A DNA stretch of 11,308 bases from Roseiarcus sp031367195. GTDB taxonomy: Bacteria; Pseudomonadota; Alphaproteobacteria; Rhizobiales; Beijerinckiaceae. Of the stretch, positions 1-6,794 are shown piece after piece (position 1 is the first letter of the stretch; each line of letters starts with the position of its first letter). Made by a program: the position numbers and the translations under genes. Below the pieces are notes generated by a model. It did not search any database, was not told the origin of the DNA, and worked only from the letters and a program-made list of their open reading frames with translations. The stretch covers positions 1 to 11,308 of the forward strand of contig JANLPL010000355.1 of NCBI GenBank assembly GCA_031367195.1, read 5' to 3'.

Positions 1-8
1 CCAACGAC
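1..8. repeat. Left target-site duplication (CCAACGAC)
   Basis: The first eight bases, CCAACGAC, recur exactly at 184-191. The two copies sit immediately outside the two ends of an inverted-repeat-bounded element at 9-183, as expected for a duplication made on insertion. The window begins at the first base of this copy, so the repeat could in principle extend further left. Confidence 0.8.
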
Positions 9-183
9 GTAACTCCCAAGCCGTCTCCGTTTTGGACGTCAAAATCGGCATCGGTCGCCATTATCGTGGCTGCGGGTTCGGGTTTGTTCGTGATGCGATT
101 CATCTTTGTTCTCGCGTCACCGCAATTCAGTGCTGGTAGCGCACTGTCCGGCCACTCAAAATGGGGGACGGCTTGGGAGTTAC
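9..183. mobile_element. 175-bp non-autonomous IS66-type miniature element (MITE-like)
   Basis: The ends are inverted copies of each other. The left end at 9-25 reads GTAACTCCCAAGCCGTC, and the reverse complement of 167-183 is identical over these 17 bases. Similarity continues inward through a TTTTG block (30-34 against 157-161) with a few mismatches and one extra base on the right. An exact 8-bp direct repeat flanks both ends. Known: IS66-family elements typically start with GTAA and make 8-bp target duplications. Seen: both properties are present, and the 175-bp body is far too short for a transposase and shows no convincing coding frame. Inferred: it is a miniature element mobilised in trans by an IS66-type transposase, or an internally deleted remnant. 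It lies just beyond the terminator of mmsA, a harmless spot. The right end also contains CACTCAAAA, a sequence often seen at other insertion sequence ends, so the family call is less certain than the element itself. Confidence 0.8.
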
Positions 184-191
184 CCAACGAC
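184..191. repeat. Right target-site duplication (CCAACGAC)
   Basis: This is an exact copy of bases 1-8, abutting the right end of the inverted-repeat element. The 8-bp length matches what IS66-family transposition leaves behind. The absence of any mismatch between the copies suggests a relatively recent insertion. Confidence 0.8.
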
Positions 192-214
192 AGAAAAAGC
201 CACTCAACCCGTTG

Positions 215-252
215 AAAAACCCGGGGCGCGGTCTGTCGCGCGCGCGCCCCGG
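215..252 (-). terminator. Intrinsic terminator of mmsA
   Basis: CCGGGGCGCG (221-230) and CGCGCCCCGG (243-252) form a perfect 10-bp GC-only stem with a 12-nt loop. Read on the minus strand, the stem is followed by G and then five T residues (219-215). This is the classic Rho-independent layout, starting 6 bp after the mmsA stop codon. A run of A at 253-256 completes a near-symmetric structure, but in the plus direction the run of A would not act as a U-tract. Confidence 0.85.
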
Positions 253-258
253 AAAACT

Positions 259-1755
259 TCACTTCATGGTCGGGATCGAGAACTCCGCGCCATCCTTCAC
301 GCCGCTCGGCCAGCGCGAGGTGATGGTCTTGGTCTTGGTGTAGAAGCGGATCGAATCCGGCCCGTGCTGGTTGAGATCGCCAAACCCTGAGCGTTTCCAG
401 CCGCCGAAGGTGTAGTAGGCCACCGGCACCGGGATCGGCACGTTGACGCCGACCATGCCGACTTGCACGCGGCTGGCGAAGTCGCGCGCGGCGTCGCCGT
501 CGCGTGTGAAGATCGCGACGCCGTTGCCATATTCGTGGTCGTTGCAAAGGCTCAGCGCCTCCTCATAGCCCTTGGCGCGCACGACGCTCAGCACCGGGCC
601 AAAGATCTCCTCCTTGTAGATCCGCATGTCCTTGGTGACATTGTCGAACAGCGAGCCGCCGAGATAATAGCCGTTCTCGTAGCCCTGCATCGTAAAGCCG
701 CGCCCGTCGATCCGGAGCGTCGCGCCTTCCTTGACGCCGATGTCGATATAGCCCTTCACCCGCGCCAAAGCTTCAGCGGTGACCAGCGGGCCGTAATCGG
801 CGGTCGCGTCGGTAGAGGGGCCGATCCTGAGCGCCTCGACGCGCGGAATGAGCCGCTTCATCAGCTCTTCCGCCGCCTTTTCACCGACTGGCACCGCGAC
901 CGAGATCGCCATGCAGCGCTCGCCGGCCGAGCCGTAGCCGGCGCCGATCAGCGCATCGACCGTCTGGTCCATATCGGCGTCGGGCAGCACGACCATGTGG
1001 TTCTTGGCGCCGCCGAAACATTGCACGCGCTTTCCGGTCGCCGTCCCCCGCGCGTAAATGTACTGCGCGATCGGCGTCGAGCCGACGAAGCCGATCGCCT
1101 GGATGTCAGGATCGTCGAGAATGGCGTCGACCGCGACCTTGTCGCCGTTGACGACATTGAGAATGCCCGGAGGACCGCCGGCCTCGATGAACAATTCGCC
1201 TAAGCGCATCGGCACGCCGGGATCGCGCTCCGACGGCTTCAGGATGAAGGAATTGCCGCAGGCGATCGCCGGGGCGAGCTTCCACAGCGGGATCATGGCG
1301 GGAAAGTTGAACGGCGTGATGCCGGCCACCACGCCGAGCGGCTGGCGCATCGAATAGGTGTCGATGCCGGGCCCGGCGCCGTCGGTATATTCGCCCTTCA
1401 ACAGATGCGGCACGCCGAACGAGAATTCGAGCACCTCGATGCCGCGCTGAATGTCGCCCTTGGCGTCGCCAATGGTCTTGCCATGCTCGCGGGACAGGAT
1501 ATCGGCGAGTTCGTCGGTGTGTTTGACGATCAGCTCGTAGAATTTCATCATCACGCGGGCGCGGCGCTGTGGGTTGGTCGTCCCCCATCCGATCTGCGCG
1601 GCCTTGGCGTTTTCGACCGCACCGCGCACGTCCTGAGCGCTCGCCAGCGCCACCGAACCGCGCACGGTCCCGTCCATCGGCTGAAACACCTGCGCCGTGC
1701 GACCCGACGTGCCAGGGACGGCCTTGCCGCCGATGAAATGGCCGTAATGGATCAT
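259..1755 (-). CDS. mmsA: Methylmalonate-semialdehyde dehydrogenase, CoA-acylating (MmsA/IolA family)
   Basis: The 498-residue product has the usual family length. It oxidises methylmalonate semialdehyde (valine catabolism) or malonate semialdehyde with NAD+ and CoA, giving propionyl-CoA or acetyl-CoA plus CO2 in the cytoplasm. Visible features: the Rossmann segment around TPFNFPAM (147-154), with the oxyanion Asn at 150; the catalytic Cys281 in GERCMA; and the block FGGAKNHMVVLPDADMD (247-263). In hydrolytic aldehyde dehydrogenases this block would be ELGGK-like with the general-base Glu. Its loss is the hallmark of the CoA-acylating MMSDH branch. The C-terminal FGGWKRSGFGD (450-460) is also typical. 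The ATG at 1755 was chosen because GGGAGAG lies just upstream and MIHYGHFIGG matches the family N-terminus; the reading frame stays open to 1809. It is followed by a strong terminator and is divergent from a LysR gene, which probably regulates it. No sign of damage. Confidence 0.95.
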   Translation of the reverse strand: MIHYGHFIGGKAVPGTSGRTAQVFQPMDGTVRGSVALASAQDVRGAVENAKAAQIGWGTTNPQRRARVMMKFYELIVKHTDELADILSREHGKTIGDAKGDIQRGIEVLEFSFGVPHLLKGEYTDGAGPGIDTYSMRQPLGVVAGITPFNFPAMIPLWKLAPAIACGNSFILKPSERDPGVPMRLGELFIEAGGPPGILNVVNGDKVAVDAILDDPDIQAIGFVGSTPIAQYIYARGTATGKRVQCFGGAKNHMVVLPDADMDQTVDALIGAGYGSAGERCMAISVAVPVGEKAAEELMKRLIPRVEALRIGPSTDATADYGPLVTAEALARVKGYIDIGVKEGATLRIDGRGFTMQGYENGYYLGGSLFDNVTKDMRIYKEEIFGPVLSVVRAKGYEEALSLCNDHEYGNGVAIFTRDGDAARDFASRVQVGMVGVNVPIPVPVAYYTFGGWKRSGFGDLNQHGPDSIRFYTKTKTITSRWPSGVKDGAEFSIPTMK

Positions 1756-1785
1756 TGCTCTCTCCCGATGCGTTTCCTGCCGCTG

Positions 1786-1814
1786 GTTATGCGCTCTGCT
1801 TTCCCGCACAGCAA
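1786..1814 (-). promoter_or_regulatory. Candidate sigma70-type promoter for mmsA
   Basis: On the minus strand TTGCTG (1814-1809) and CATAAC (1791-1786) are separated by 17 bp. The predicted start lies roughly 25 nt upstream of the ATG at 1755. The -35 is a fair match and the -10 is imperfect. It sits in the 108-bp divergent mmsA/LysR gap, where a LysR-type regulator would be expected to bind. I could not find a clean T-N11-A LysR box. This is pattern inference only. Confidence 0.35.
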
Positions 1815-1863
1815 TTCCAGATTACGCGCTTCATCGGTGCAAGAATCGGCTAAGTTAACGGCC

Positions 1864-2739
1864 ATGAACTGGGACAACGTCCGCATCTTCCTCGCCGTCG
1901 CCCGCGCCGGCCAATTCGTCGCCGGCGCGCGGCGGCTGCATCTCGACCACGCCACGGCGAGCCGGCGGGTGGCGGCGCTCGAAGTCGCGCTCGGCGCCAA
2001 ACTGTTCGACCGCCGCACCACGGGGGCGCGGCTCACCAGCGCCGGCGAACGCTTCCTCGCTGCCGCCGAGCAGATGGAAAGCGCGTTCCTGCACGCGCAG
2101 ACGGAAGTATCCGGCCTCGACGTCGAACTCTCGGGCGACGTGCGGATCGGCGCGCCGGACGGGTTCTCGACCTATTATCTCGCGCAGGCGCTCGGACCTT
2201 TCATCGCCAAAAACCCGGCGCTGCGGGTGCAACTGCTGCCACTGCCGCGCCTGACGCCGCTGGCGCGGCGCGAGGTCGATATCGTCATCGGCCTCGATAA
2301 GCCGGATTCAGGCCGCTTCGTGGCGCGCAAGCTGACCGACTACACGCTGGGGATTTACGCCAGCACCGCCTATCTCGCAACGCAAGGGGAACCGGGGCCG
2401 GATTTTTCCGGCCACCGGCTGATCGGCTATGTCGAGGAATACGCCTTCTCCACCGCGCTCGATTACGTGCGCGAATTGTTCGGCGGCGCCCCGACCCAGT
2501 TCGAATGCGCCAGCGCCGTGACGCAGTTGGAGGCGGTGCGCGCCGGCGTCGGGCTTGGCGTGGTGCATGATTTCATCGCCCGCCGCTTTCCCGATCTGCG
2601 CCGCGTCGCGCCGGAACGTGCGGCCGCGCGGGCCTATTGGATCGTCACCCATGAGGATACGCGCGGCCTGGGTCGCATCCGCGCCGCGCACGCGCATATC
2701 GTGGCTTGCATCGAACGCGACCGCGGCGCGTTCGACTGA
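1864..2739 (+). CDS. LysR-family transcriptional regulator
   Basis: The 291-residue product has standard LTTR length. The N-terminal winged helix-turn-helix is clear: MNWDNVRIFLAVARAGQFVAGARRL leads into the recognition-helix region HATASRRVAALEVALGAKLFDR and then TTGARLTSAGERFL (about residues 1-65). A linker helix follows, then a periplasmic-binding-protein-like effector domain from about residue 90 (GDVRIGAPDGFSTYYLAQALGPF) to the end. The ATG at 1864 gives the canonical LTTR N-terminus; the frame is open further upstream, but only antisense to mmsA. It is transcribed away from mmsA across 108 bp, the usual arrangement in which an LTTR controls its divergent neighbour and itself. The effector is unknown; a metabolite of the mmsA pathway is plausible. 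The gene ends 7 bp from the convergent COG0212 gene, with a hairpin over the stop codon. Confidence 0.93.
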   Translation: MNWDNVRIFLAVARAGQFVAGARRLHLDHATASRRVAALEVALGAKLFDRRTTGARLTSAGERFLAAAEQMESAFLHAQTEVSGLDVELSGDVRIGAPDGFSTYYLAQALGPFIAKNPALRVQLLPLPRLTPLARREVDIVIGLDKPDSGRFVARKLTDYTLGIYASTAYLATQGEPGPDFSGHRLIGYVEEYAFSTALDYVRELFGGAPTQFECASAVTQLEAVRAGVGLGVVHDFIARRFPDLRRVAPERAAARAYWIVTHEDTRGLGRIRAAHAHIVACIERDRGAFD

Positions 2740-2745
2740 ACGCGC
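2726..2745. terminator. Hairpin at the convergent LysR / operon junction (possible bidirectional terminator)
   Basis: GCGCGTTC (2726-2733) and GAACGCGC (2738-2745) form a perfect 8-bp stem around a GACT tetraloop. It spans the LysR stop codon and the 7-bp gap to the 3' end of the converging eight-gene operon. Because it is symmetric it could act on both transcripts. There is no T-tract on either side, so efficient intrinsic termination is not assured. Confidence 0.45.
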
Positions 2746-2746
2746 G

Positions 2747-3508
2747 TCAGCGCCGCTCCAACCGCGCCCGCAAATGGGCAAGGAAGGGAATGTCGGCGAA
2801 CTGATCGGGCCGCACCTTCGACCAATCGACCCCGCGCGGCTGCGGCTGCGTCGTATGCGTCTCGATCAACTCCGCTTCGGTCGCGATGAAATGCAGGGCC
2901 GAATCGTGGCTCTCCATCACGACGGCGTGGCGCTCGACGATCTGCGACGAATGCACCGTGGTGGCGATTGGCGTGGCGTCGTCAACCAAACCCAGTTCGC
3001 GGAAAACGCCCTGCTCCAGATCGGCGAAGCCCGCGCCCTTGCCGGTTCGCCCGCCCGCGCGCGTGACCGCGACGCAGCCGACGACGCAGAAATCCAATCG
3101 CGGCATATCCTCGAAGCCGACCGGCTCGCCGTGCTGAAGAAAGCCCTGTGAAGTCGCCGCCGTCTCGAAATCGACGCCCTTGGCCGCGAGTTTCTCCGGA
3201 TCGATGCGCAGATACGGAAACGCCTTCGTCAGATAGGGCACCGGCGAAAACAGCAGCTTGCCGTCGTAAAGCGCGCGCAATCGCAACGGGATTTGCGGCG
3301 GGTCAGGATTGCACTTCACCACGCGCGCCCGCTTCCACGCATCGAGTTCGCTGATGCGCTTCGCCGCCATGTCGGCGCCGACGAAATTGGGGATGCGGTC
3401 GAAAGCGGGCCCGACATTGACCCCCTCGCGCACGAGCGCTTCCCACACGCGCGCGCGCACCGGCGCCTTGGCGGGGCTGCGAGAACTCCAGCGCGCGGCC
3501 TCGCTCAC
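2747..3508 (-). CDS. 5-formyltetrahydrofolate cyclo-ligase-like protein (COG0212-type paralogue)
   Basis: The 253-residue product is longer than true 5-formyl-THF cyclo-ligase, about 180-200 residues. It shows the paralogue pattern: RVWEALVREGV (20-30), IPNFVGADMAAKRI (39-52), KCNPDPPQIPLR (65-76), then GGRTGKGAGFADLE (152-165) where the true enzyme has a GYYDR-type loop, then TTVHSSQIV and THTTQPQPRGVDW near the C-terminus. The paralogue family is not shown to make 5,10-methenyl-THF; comparative genomics has linked it to thiamin metabolism without a settled reaction. The GTG at 3508 was chosen because it overlaps the upstream stop codon as GTGA, with AAAGGG a little upstream; the longer frame to 3640 lies inside the preceding gene. 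It is the last gene of the operon and translationally coupled to a cysteine hydrolase. Its job here is unknown. Family call firm, function open. Confidence 0.85.
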   Translation of the reverse strand: MSEAARWSSRSPAKAPVRARVWEALVREGVNVGPAFDRIPNFVGADMAAKRISELDAWKRARVVKCNPDPPQIPLRLRALYDGKLLFSPVPYLTKAFPYLRIDPEKLAAKGVDFETAATSQGFLQHGEPVGFEDMPRLDFCVVGCVAVTRAGGRTGKGAGFADLEQGVFRELGLVDDATPIATTVHSSQIVERHAVVMESHDSALHFIATEAELIETHTTQPQPRGVDWSKVRPDQFADIPFLAHLRARLERR

Positions 3509-4167
3509 GCCACTGCCCTTTGCAGCGCCGCGAGCGGCGTCGTCCAACCGACGATCGCGCCCTGCGCGCGCATCATCTCGATGGCGGCCTGCTTGAAGGT
3601 TGGAAAATAGGAGGCGGTGGCGTCCTCGATCAACAAACATTCATAGCCGCGATCGTTCGCCTCGCGCATCGAGGTCTGCACGCAAACCTCCGTCGTTACG
3701 CCGGCGAACACAAGTTGCCTGACGCCCATCGCTGTCAGCTGCTCGCTCATGTCGGTCGCGTAAAACATGCCCTTGCCGGGCTTGTCGATGACGATCTCTC
3801 CAGGCGCCGGGGCAAGTTCAGGCACGATTTCCGCCCCCGGTTCGCCGCGGATCAGGATGCGGCCCATGGCCCCAAGATCGCCGATCCGCAACGAAGGCTT
3901 GCCGCGCAGTCGCTTGGCGGGCGGACAATCCGAGAGATCGGCCGCATGATTTTCGCGCGTGTGAAATATTGGCCAGCAGCGCGCGCGGAACAAGGCCAGC
4001 AGCGCGGCCACCGTCGGCACGATCTGTTTGACGGGCGCCAGATCGTTGCCCAGCGTTTCGCCAAATCCGCCCGCTTCGAGAAAATCGCGCTGCATGTCAA
4101 TCACCACCAGCGCGACAGCGCCGCAATCAAGCGCGAACGGGAATGGATTGGCCTCGACCTCGATCAT
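3505..4167 (-). CDS. Isochorismatase-like cysteine hydrolase, second paralogue (amide/ureide hydrolase of unknown substrate)
   Basis: The 220-residue product is an alpha/beta cysteine hydrolase of the isochorismatase/nicotinamidase superfamily. The catalytic triad is visible: Asp24 in VVIDMQRDF, Lys129 in VIDKPGKGMF and Cys162 in TTEVCVQTSMREANDRG. The Asp-Lys and Lys-Cys spacings (105 and 33) are almost those of the biuret hydrolase upstream in this operon. It also shares the RILIRGEPGAEI and APGEIVIDKPGKG segments with it, so the two are paralogues. It lacks the biuret hydrolase N-terminus (DPYPWPYNG) and the DCCGATD segment, having DATASYFPT instead, so the substrate probably differs. Triuret, carboxybiuret, ureidomalonate or another linear ureide are possibilities; none can be chosen from sequence. 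It starts 3 bp after the ATPase gene stop and overlaps the next gene by 4 bp (GTGA). Confidence 0.88.
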   Translation of the reverse strand: MIEVEANPFPFALDCGAVALVVIDMQRDFLEAGGFGETLGNDLAPVKQIVPTVAALLALFRARCWPIFHTRENHAADLSDCPPAKRLRGKPSLRIGDLGAMGRILIRGEPGAEIVPELAPAPGEIVIDKPGKGMFYATDMSEQLTAMGVRQLVFAGVTTEVCVQTSMREANDRGYECLLIEDATASYFPTFKQAAIEMMRAQGAIVGWTTPLAALQRAVA

Positions 4168-4170
4168 GTC

Positions 4171-5697
4171 TCAATGCCCCGCCATGTGCCGGCCGATGGT
4201 CGTGCGATCGGCCCCCTCCGCCCGTGTTTCATAGGCGACATGGCCGCCCGACATGACCGCGATGCGGTCGGCCAGCTCCAGAATTTCGTCGAGATCTTCC
4301 GACACCAGCAGCACCGCCGCGCCGCGATTGCGTTGCTCCATGATCTGCGCGCGGATGTCGGCGACGGAGGCGAAATCGAGCCCGAAACACGGGTTGGCGA
4401 CGATCAGCACGTCGACATCTTGCGAGAGTTCCCGCGCCAGCACGGCGCGCTGCACGTTGCCGCCCGAGAGATCGCGGATCGGCGTCTCGGTCGAGGGCGT
4501 CTTGACGTTGTAGCGCGCGATCAACTCGCGTGCCCGCGCGCGCATCGGCCCCGGCGACAGCCAGAACGAGAGGCTCGTCAGCGGCGGCTTGTCGAAATCG
4601 CGAAACGCCATATTTTCCGCGACCGACATGCCCGGCACTGTCGCGTTTTTGAGCGGCTCCTCGGGCAGGCCAAACACCTTGAACTTGGCGAAATGATCGC
4701 GCCGGGGCTCGAAGTTTTTGTCGTCAATCAACACCTGGCCGCGTTTGATTGGCCGCTGGCCCGACAAGGCCTCGACCAGCTCGCTCTGACCATTGCCCGA
4801 GACGCCCGCGATGCCGACGATCTCCCCGCCCTTGATCTTCAGGTTGAAGTCGACCACCTTCTCGCGCGCTTCGTCACCCTCCACAGTCAAGCCGGCGATC
4901 TCCAGCGTCGCGTTGCGCGGCGGCTGCGGACCACGCGCCGCCGAGGGGCGAACAACCGAATCGCCAATCATCATCCGCGCCATCTCGCGCGTCGGCACGA
5001 CCCCCACCTTGCCCTCGCCGACTTTCGCGCCGCGCCGCAGCACCGAGAAGGCGTCGCAGAACGCCTCGACCTCGCGGAATTTGTGGGAGATCATCATCAC
5101 CGTGATTTCGCCACGCTGCGTCATGCCGCGCAACAACCCGAGAATTTCGTCGGCCTCGCCTGGAGTCAGCACCGAGGTCGGCTCGTCGAGAATGAGGAAC
5201 CGCTGGTTGAGATAGAGGAGTTTCAAAATCTCCAGCTTCTGCTTCTCCCCCGCCGCAAGGCTCGACACCGGACGATCGAGCGGCACGCGGAACGGCATCC
5301 GTTCGAGAAATTCATTGAGCGCCCGGCGCTCGGCGCGCCAGTTGATCAGCGAGGGCGCGTCGGCGCGGCTGACAACGAGGTTCTCCGCCGCCGTCAACGC
5401 CGGCGCGAGCGTGAAATGCTGATAGACCATGCCGACGCCGAGCGTCTGCGCTTCGCGCGGATTGCGGACCTGCGCCTCGGCGTCGTCGAGAATCAACTGA
5501 CCTTTGTCGGCGCTGTAAAAACCCATGATGCATTTGACCAGCGTCGATTTGCCGGCGCCGTTTTCGCCCAGCAGCGCGTGAAATCCGCCGGCGGGAACTT
5601 TGATCGAGACATTGTCGAGCGCGCGCAGGGCGCCGAACGATTTGCTCATGCCCACCGTCTCCAGCGACGGGCCGCGGCGCAGAAGGGGCGCGCTCAT
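4171..5697 (-). CDS. ABC transporter ATP-binding protein, two nucleotide-binding domains (nucleoside/nucleobase-type, BMP systems)
   Basis: The 508-residue product is a tandem ATPase that energises import through the two permeases encoded upstream. Domain 1 has Walker A GENGAGKST (44-52), signature LAAGEKQKLEI, Walker B LILDEP (168-173) and H-loop His205. Domain 2 has a degenerate Walker A, GVSGNGQS (298-305, no Lys), signature LSGGNVQRA (410-418), and VANP (433-436) where domain 1 has LDEP, so both Walker B acidic residues are missing. Degenerate second domains are usual for RbsA/YufO-like proteins of BMP-dependent importers, so only site 1 should hydrolyse ATP well. The ATG at 5697 forms ATGA with the stop of the amidohydrolase gene and has GGAG upstream; the longer open frame to 6063 runs antisense-like through that gene and was discarded. 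The ATPase is separated from its permeases by two enzyme genes, tying transport to catabolism. Confidence 0.93.
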   Translation of the reverse strand: MSAPLLRRGPSLETVGMSKSFGALRALDNVSIKVPAGGFHALLGENGAGKSTLVKCIMGFYSADKGQLILDDAEAQVRNPREAQTLGVGMVYQHFTLAPALTAAENLVVSRADAPSLINWRAERRALNEFLERMPFRVPLDRPVSSLAAGEKQKLEILKLLYLNQRFLILDEPTSVLTPGEADEILGLLRGMTQRGEITVMMISHKFREVEAFCDAFSVLRRGAKVGEGKVGVVPTREMARMMIGDSVVRPSAARGPQPPRNATLEIAGLTVEGDEAREKVVDFNLKIKGGEIVGIAGVSGNGQSELVEALSGQRPIKRGQVLIDDKNFEPRRDHFAKFKVFGLPEEPLKNATVPGMSVAENMAFRDFDKPPLTSLSFWLSPGPMRARARELIARYNVKTPSTETPIRDLSGGNVQRAVLARELSQDVDVLIVANPCFGLDFASVADIRAQIMEQRNRGAAVLLVSEDLDEILELADRIAVMSGGHVAYETRAEGADRTTIGRHMAGH

Positions 5698-6794
5698 ATG
5701 AAGACTCCGTTGTGGGCGATGATCGCCACCGGGCCGCCGCCGTCCGGCCCCTGATGCTCGGCCCCGCCGGAGACATAGATCTCGGCATGGCCGACGAGGC
5801 CGCCGAGCGCGCCGGCGACAAAGGCGCGGGCGTGGCGGGTGGAGGAAATATCGCTGTCGTTGAGCATGGTGTGGCGCCGCCCGCGCAAAGTTCCGTGCGA
5901 ACTGGCCTCGGCCTTGGCGAGCAGCGCGACGAGCCTGTCCTGCTGCGTCAACTTCAGTTGGCCGTCCGCGCCAAGGCCCAACCGCGACAGCGCCGCTCGC
6001 ACCGGCTCGATGTCGAGCGCGTCCGCCATGACGGCGTGATCGACCCGCAGCGGGCCGGCCCAATTCGTCGAAGCGCCGAGCACGACGATTTCGTGATCAA
6101 CCAACTCGACGCCCGCGGAAGTGGAGGCGCGGCCGGAATAGAGCGCGAAATTGGCGCCGATGTCGGCCTCCGACAAAGCGCCGCGCGAAACCTCGCCCAG
6201 CGCGACCGCGACGCCGAGCGCGCAGGCGGCGCGCGAAAAAGCCATCGATTTGAGCGTGTCGCGCGTCGCCGTCGCCGCGCCGCGCCGCTCGGCTTCAGCG
6301 ATCCGTTCGGCGGTCAGCAGCGGACATTTGATCTGTACGAAATGCGCGTCATCCGCCGCATCGAGCCCAGCGTCCGCGATGGCGCGCAAGACGCCCTCGG
6401 CGACGAGATCGACCTGCGCCAATCGCCCGATCTGTTCGGGCGCAACCGCAGGCGTGCGCGCACGGCCGAACGCCAGCGCCGCGCCCTGCGCGTGTTCGCC
6501 CGTCTCCCGCGCTTCCAACACGAGAATGTGGGGGCTGAGTCCGCCCTCCGTGCCCCCGGACATCACCAGACAAACATCGCCCGGGTCCGCGCCGGCCCGG
6601 GCCAAGGCATCCCACAAGGCGCGGGTGGCAAAACCGCGCGAAAAATCGTTGACGCAACCGTTTCCCTCGGTCTTGCCGAGAATCGCGACGACGCCTCTTG
6701 GTTGAATAGCGCCCGAGGCGAACGCCGCCTCCAGCGCGCTCACGTCATCGGGCGCGCTCATGGGCAGACGATGCGCGTAGGCGCGGCGCGTCAC
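5694..6794 (-). CDS. Ring-opening amidohydrolase: cyanuric acid hydrolase / barbiturase family (AtzD/TrzD-like)
   Basis: The 366-residue product has the family length. These enzymes hydrolyse cyanuric acid to carboxybiuret, which loses CO2 to give biuret, or barbiturate to ureidomalonate. Three repeated units each supply a Lys/Ser/Arg set. Candidates: Lys41 in GKTEGNGCVND, Ser79 in VMSGGTEG, Arg53; Lys156 in QIKCPLL, Ser224-226, Arg188; Lys294, Ser342 in VSGGAEHQGPDGGG, Arg320. The HQGPDGGGP tail resembles the family's structural metal site. The GTG at 6794 was chosen over the ATG at 6761: it overlaps the biuH stop as GTGA and restores the N-terminal strand, aligning RLPMSAPDDVSALE with AtzD's RIP...SPGDxSGLE; no good ribosome site precedes either start. 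Adjacent biuH favours cyanuric acid; barbiturase activity cannot be excluded from sequence. Confidence 0.92.
   Translation of the reverse strand: MTRRAYAHRLPMSAPDDVSALEAAFASGAIQPRGVVAILGKTEGNGCVNDFSRGFATRALWDALARAGADPGDVCLVMSGGTEGGLSPHILVLEARETGEHAQGAALAFGRARTPAVAPEQIGRLAQVDLVAEGVLRAIADAGLDAADDAHFVQIKCPLLTAERIAEAERRGAATATRDTLKSMAFSRAACALGVAVALGEVSRGALSEADIGANFALYSGRASTSAGVELVDHEIVVLGASTNWAGPLRVDHAVMADALDIEPVRAALSRLGLGADGQLKLTQQDRLVALLAKAEASSHGTLRGRRHTMLNDSDISSTRHARAFVAGALGGLVGHAEIYVSGGAEHQGPDGGGPVAIIAHNGVFI

Noticed and set aside
106..390. Small plus-strand open frame at the left end
   Set aside because: It runs through the inverted-repeat element, across the terminator and into the antisense of mmsA. 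No plausible ribosome site or domain.
3520..5754. A 744-codon open frame on the plus strand, antisense to four operon genes
   Set aside because: Composition is Arg/His/Asp/Leu-rich with no recognisable domain. High GC suppresses stop codons opposite real genes, and the minus-strand frames here have clear catalytic motifs.
4171..6063. Long N-terminal extension of the ABC ATPase
   Set aside because: The extra 122 residues are a frame-shifted reading of the amidohydrolase gene. The ATG at 5697 overlaps its stop codon and has GGAG upstream.
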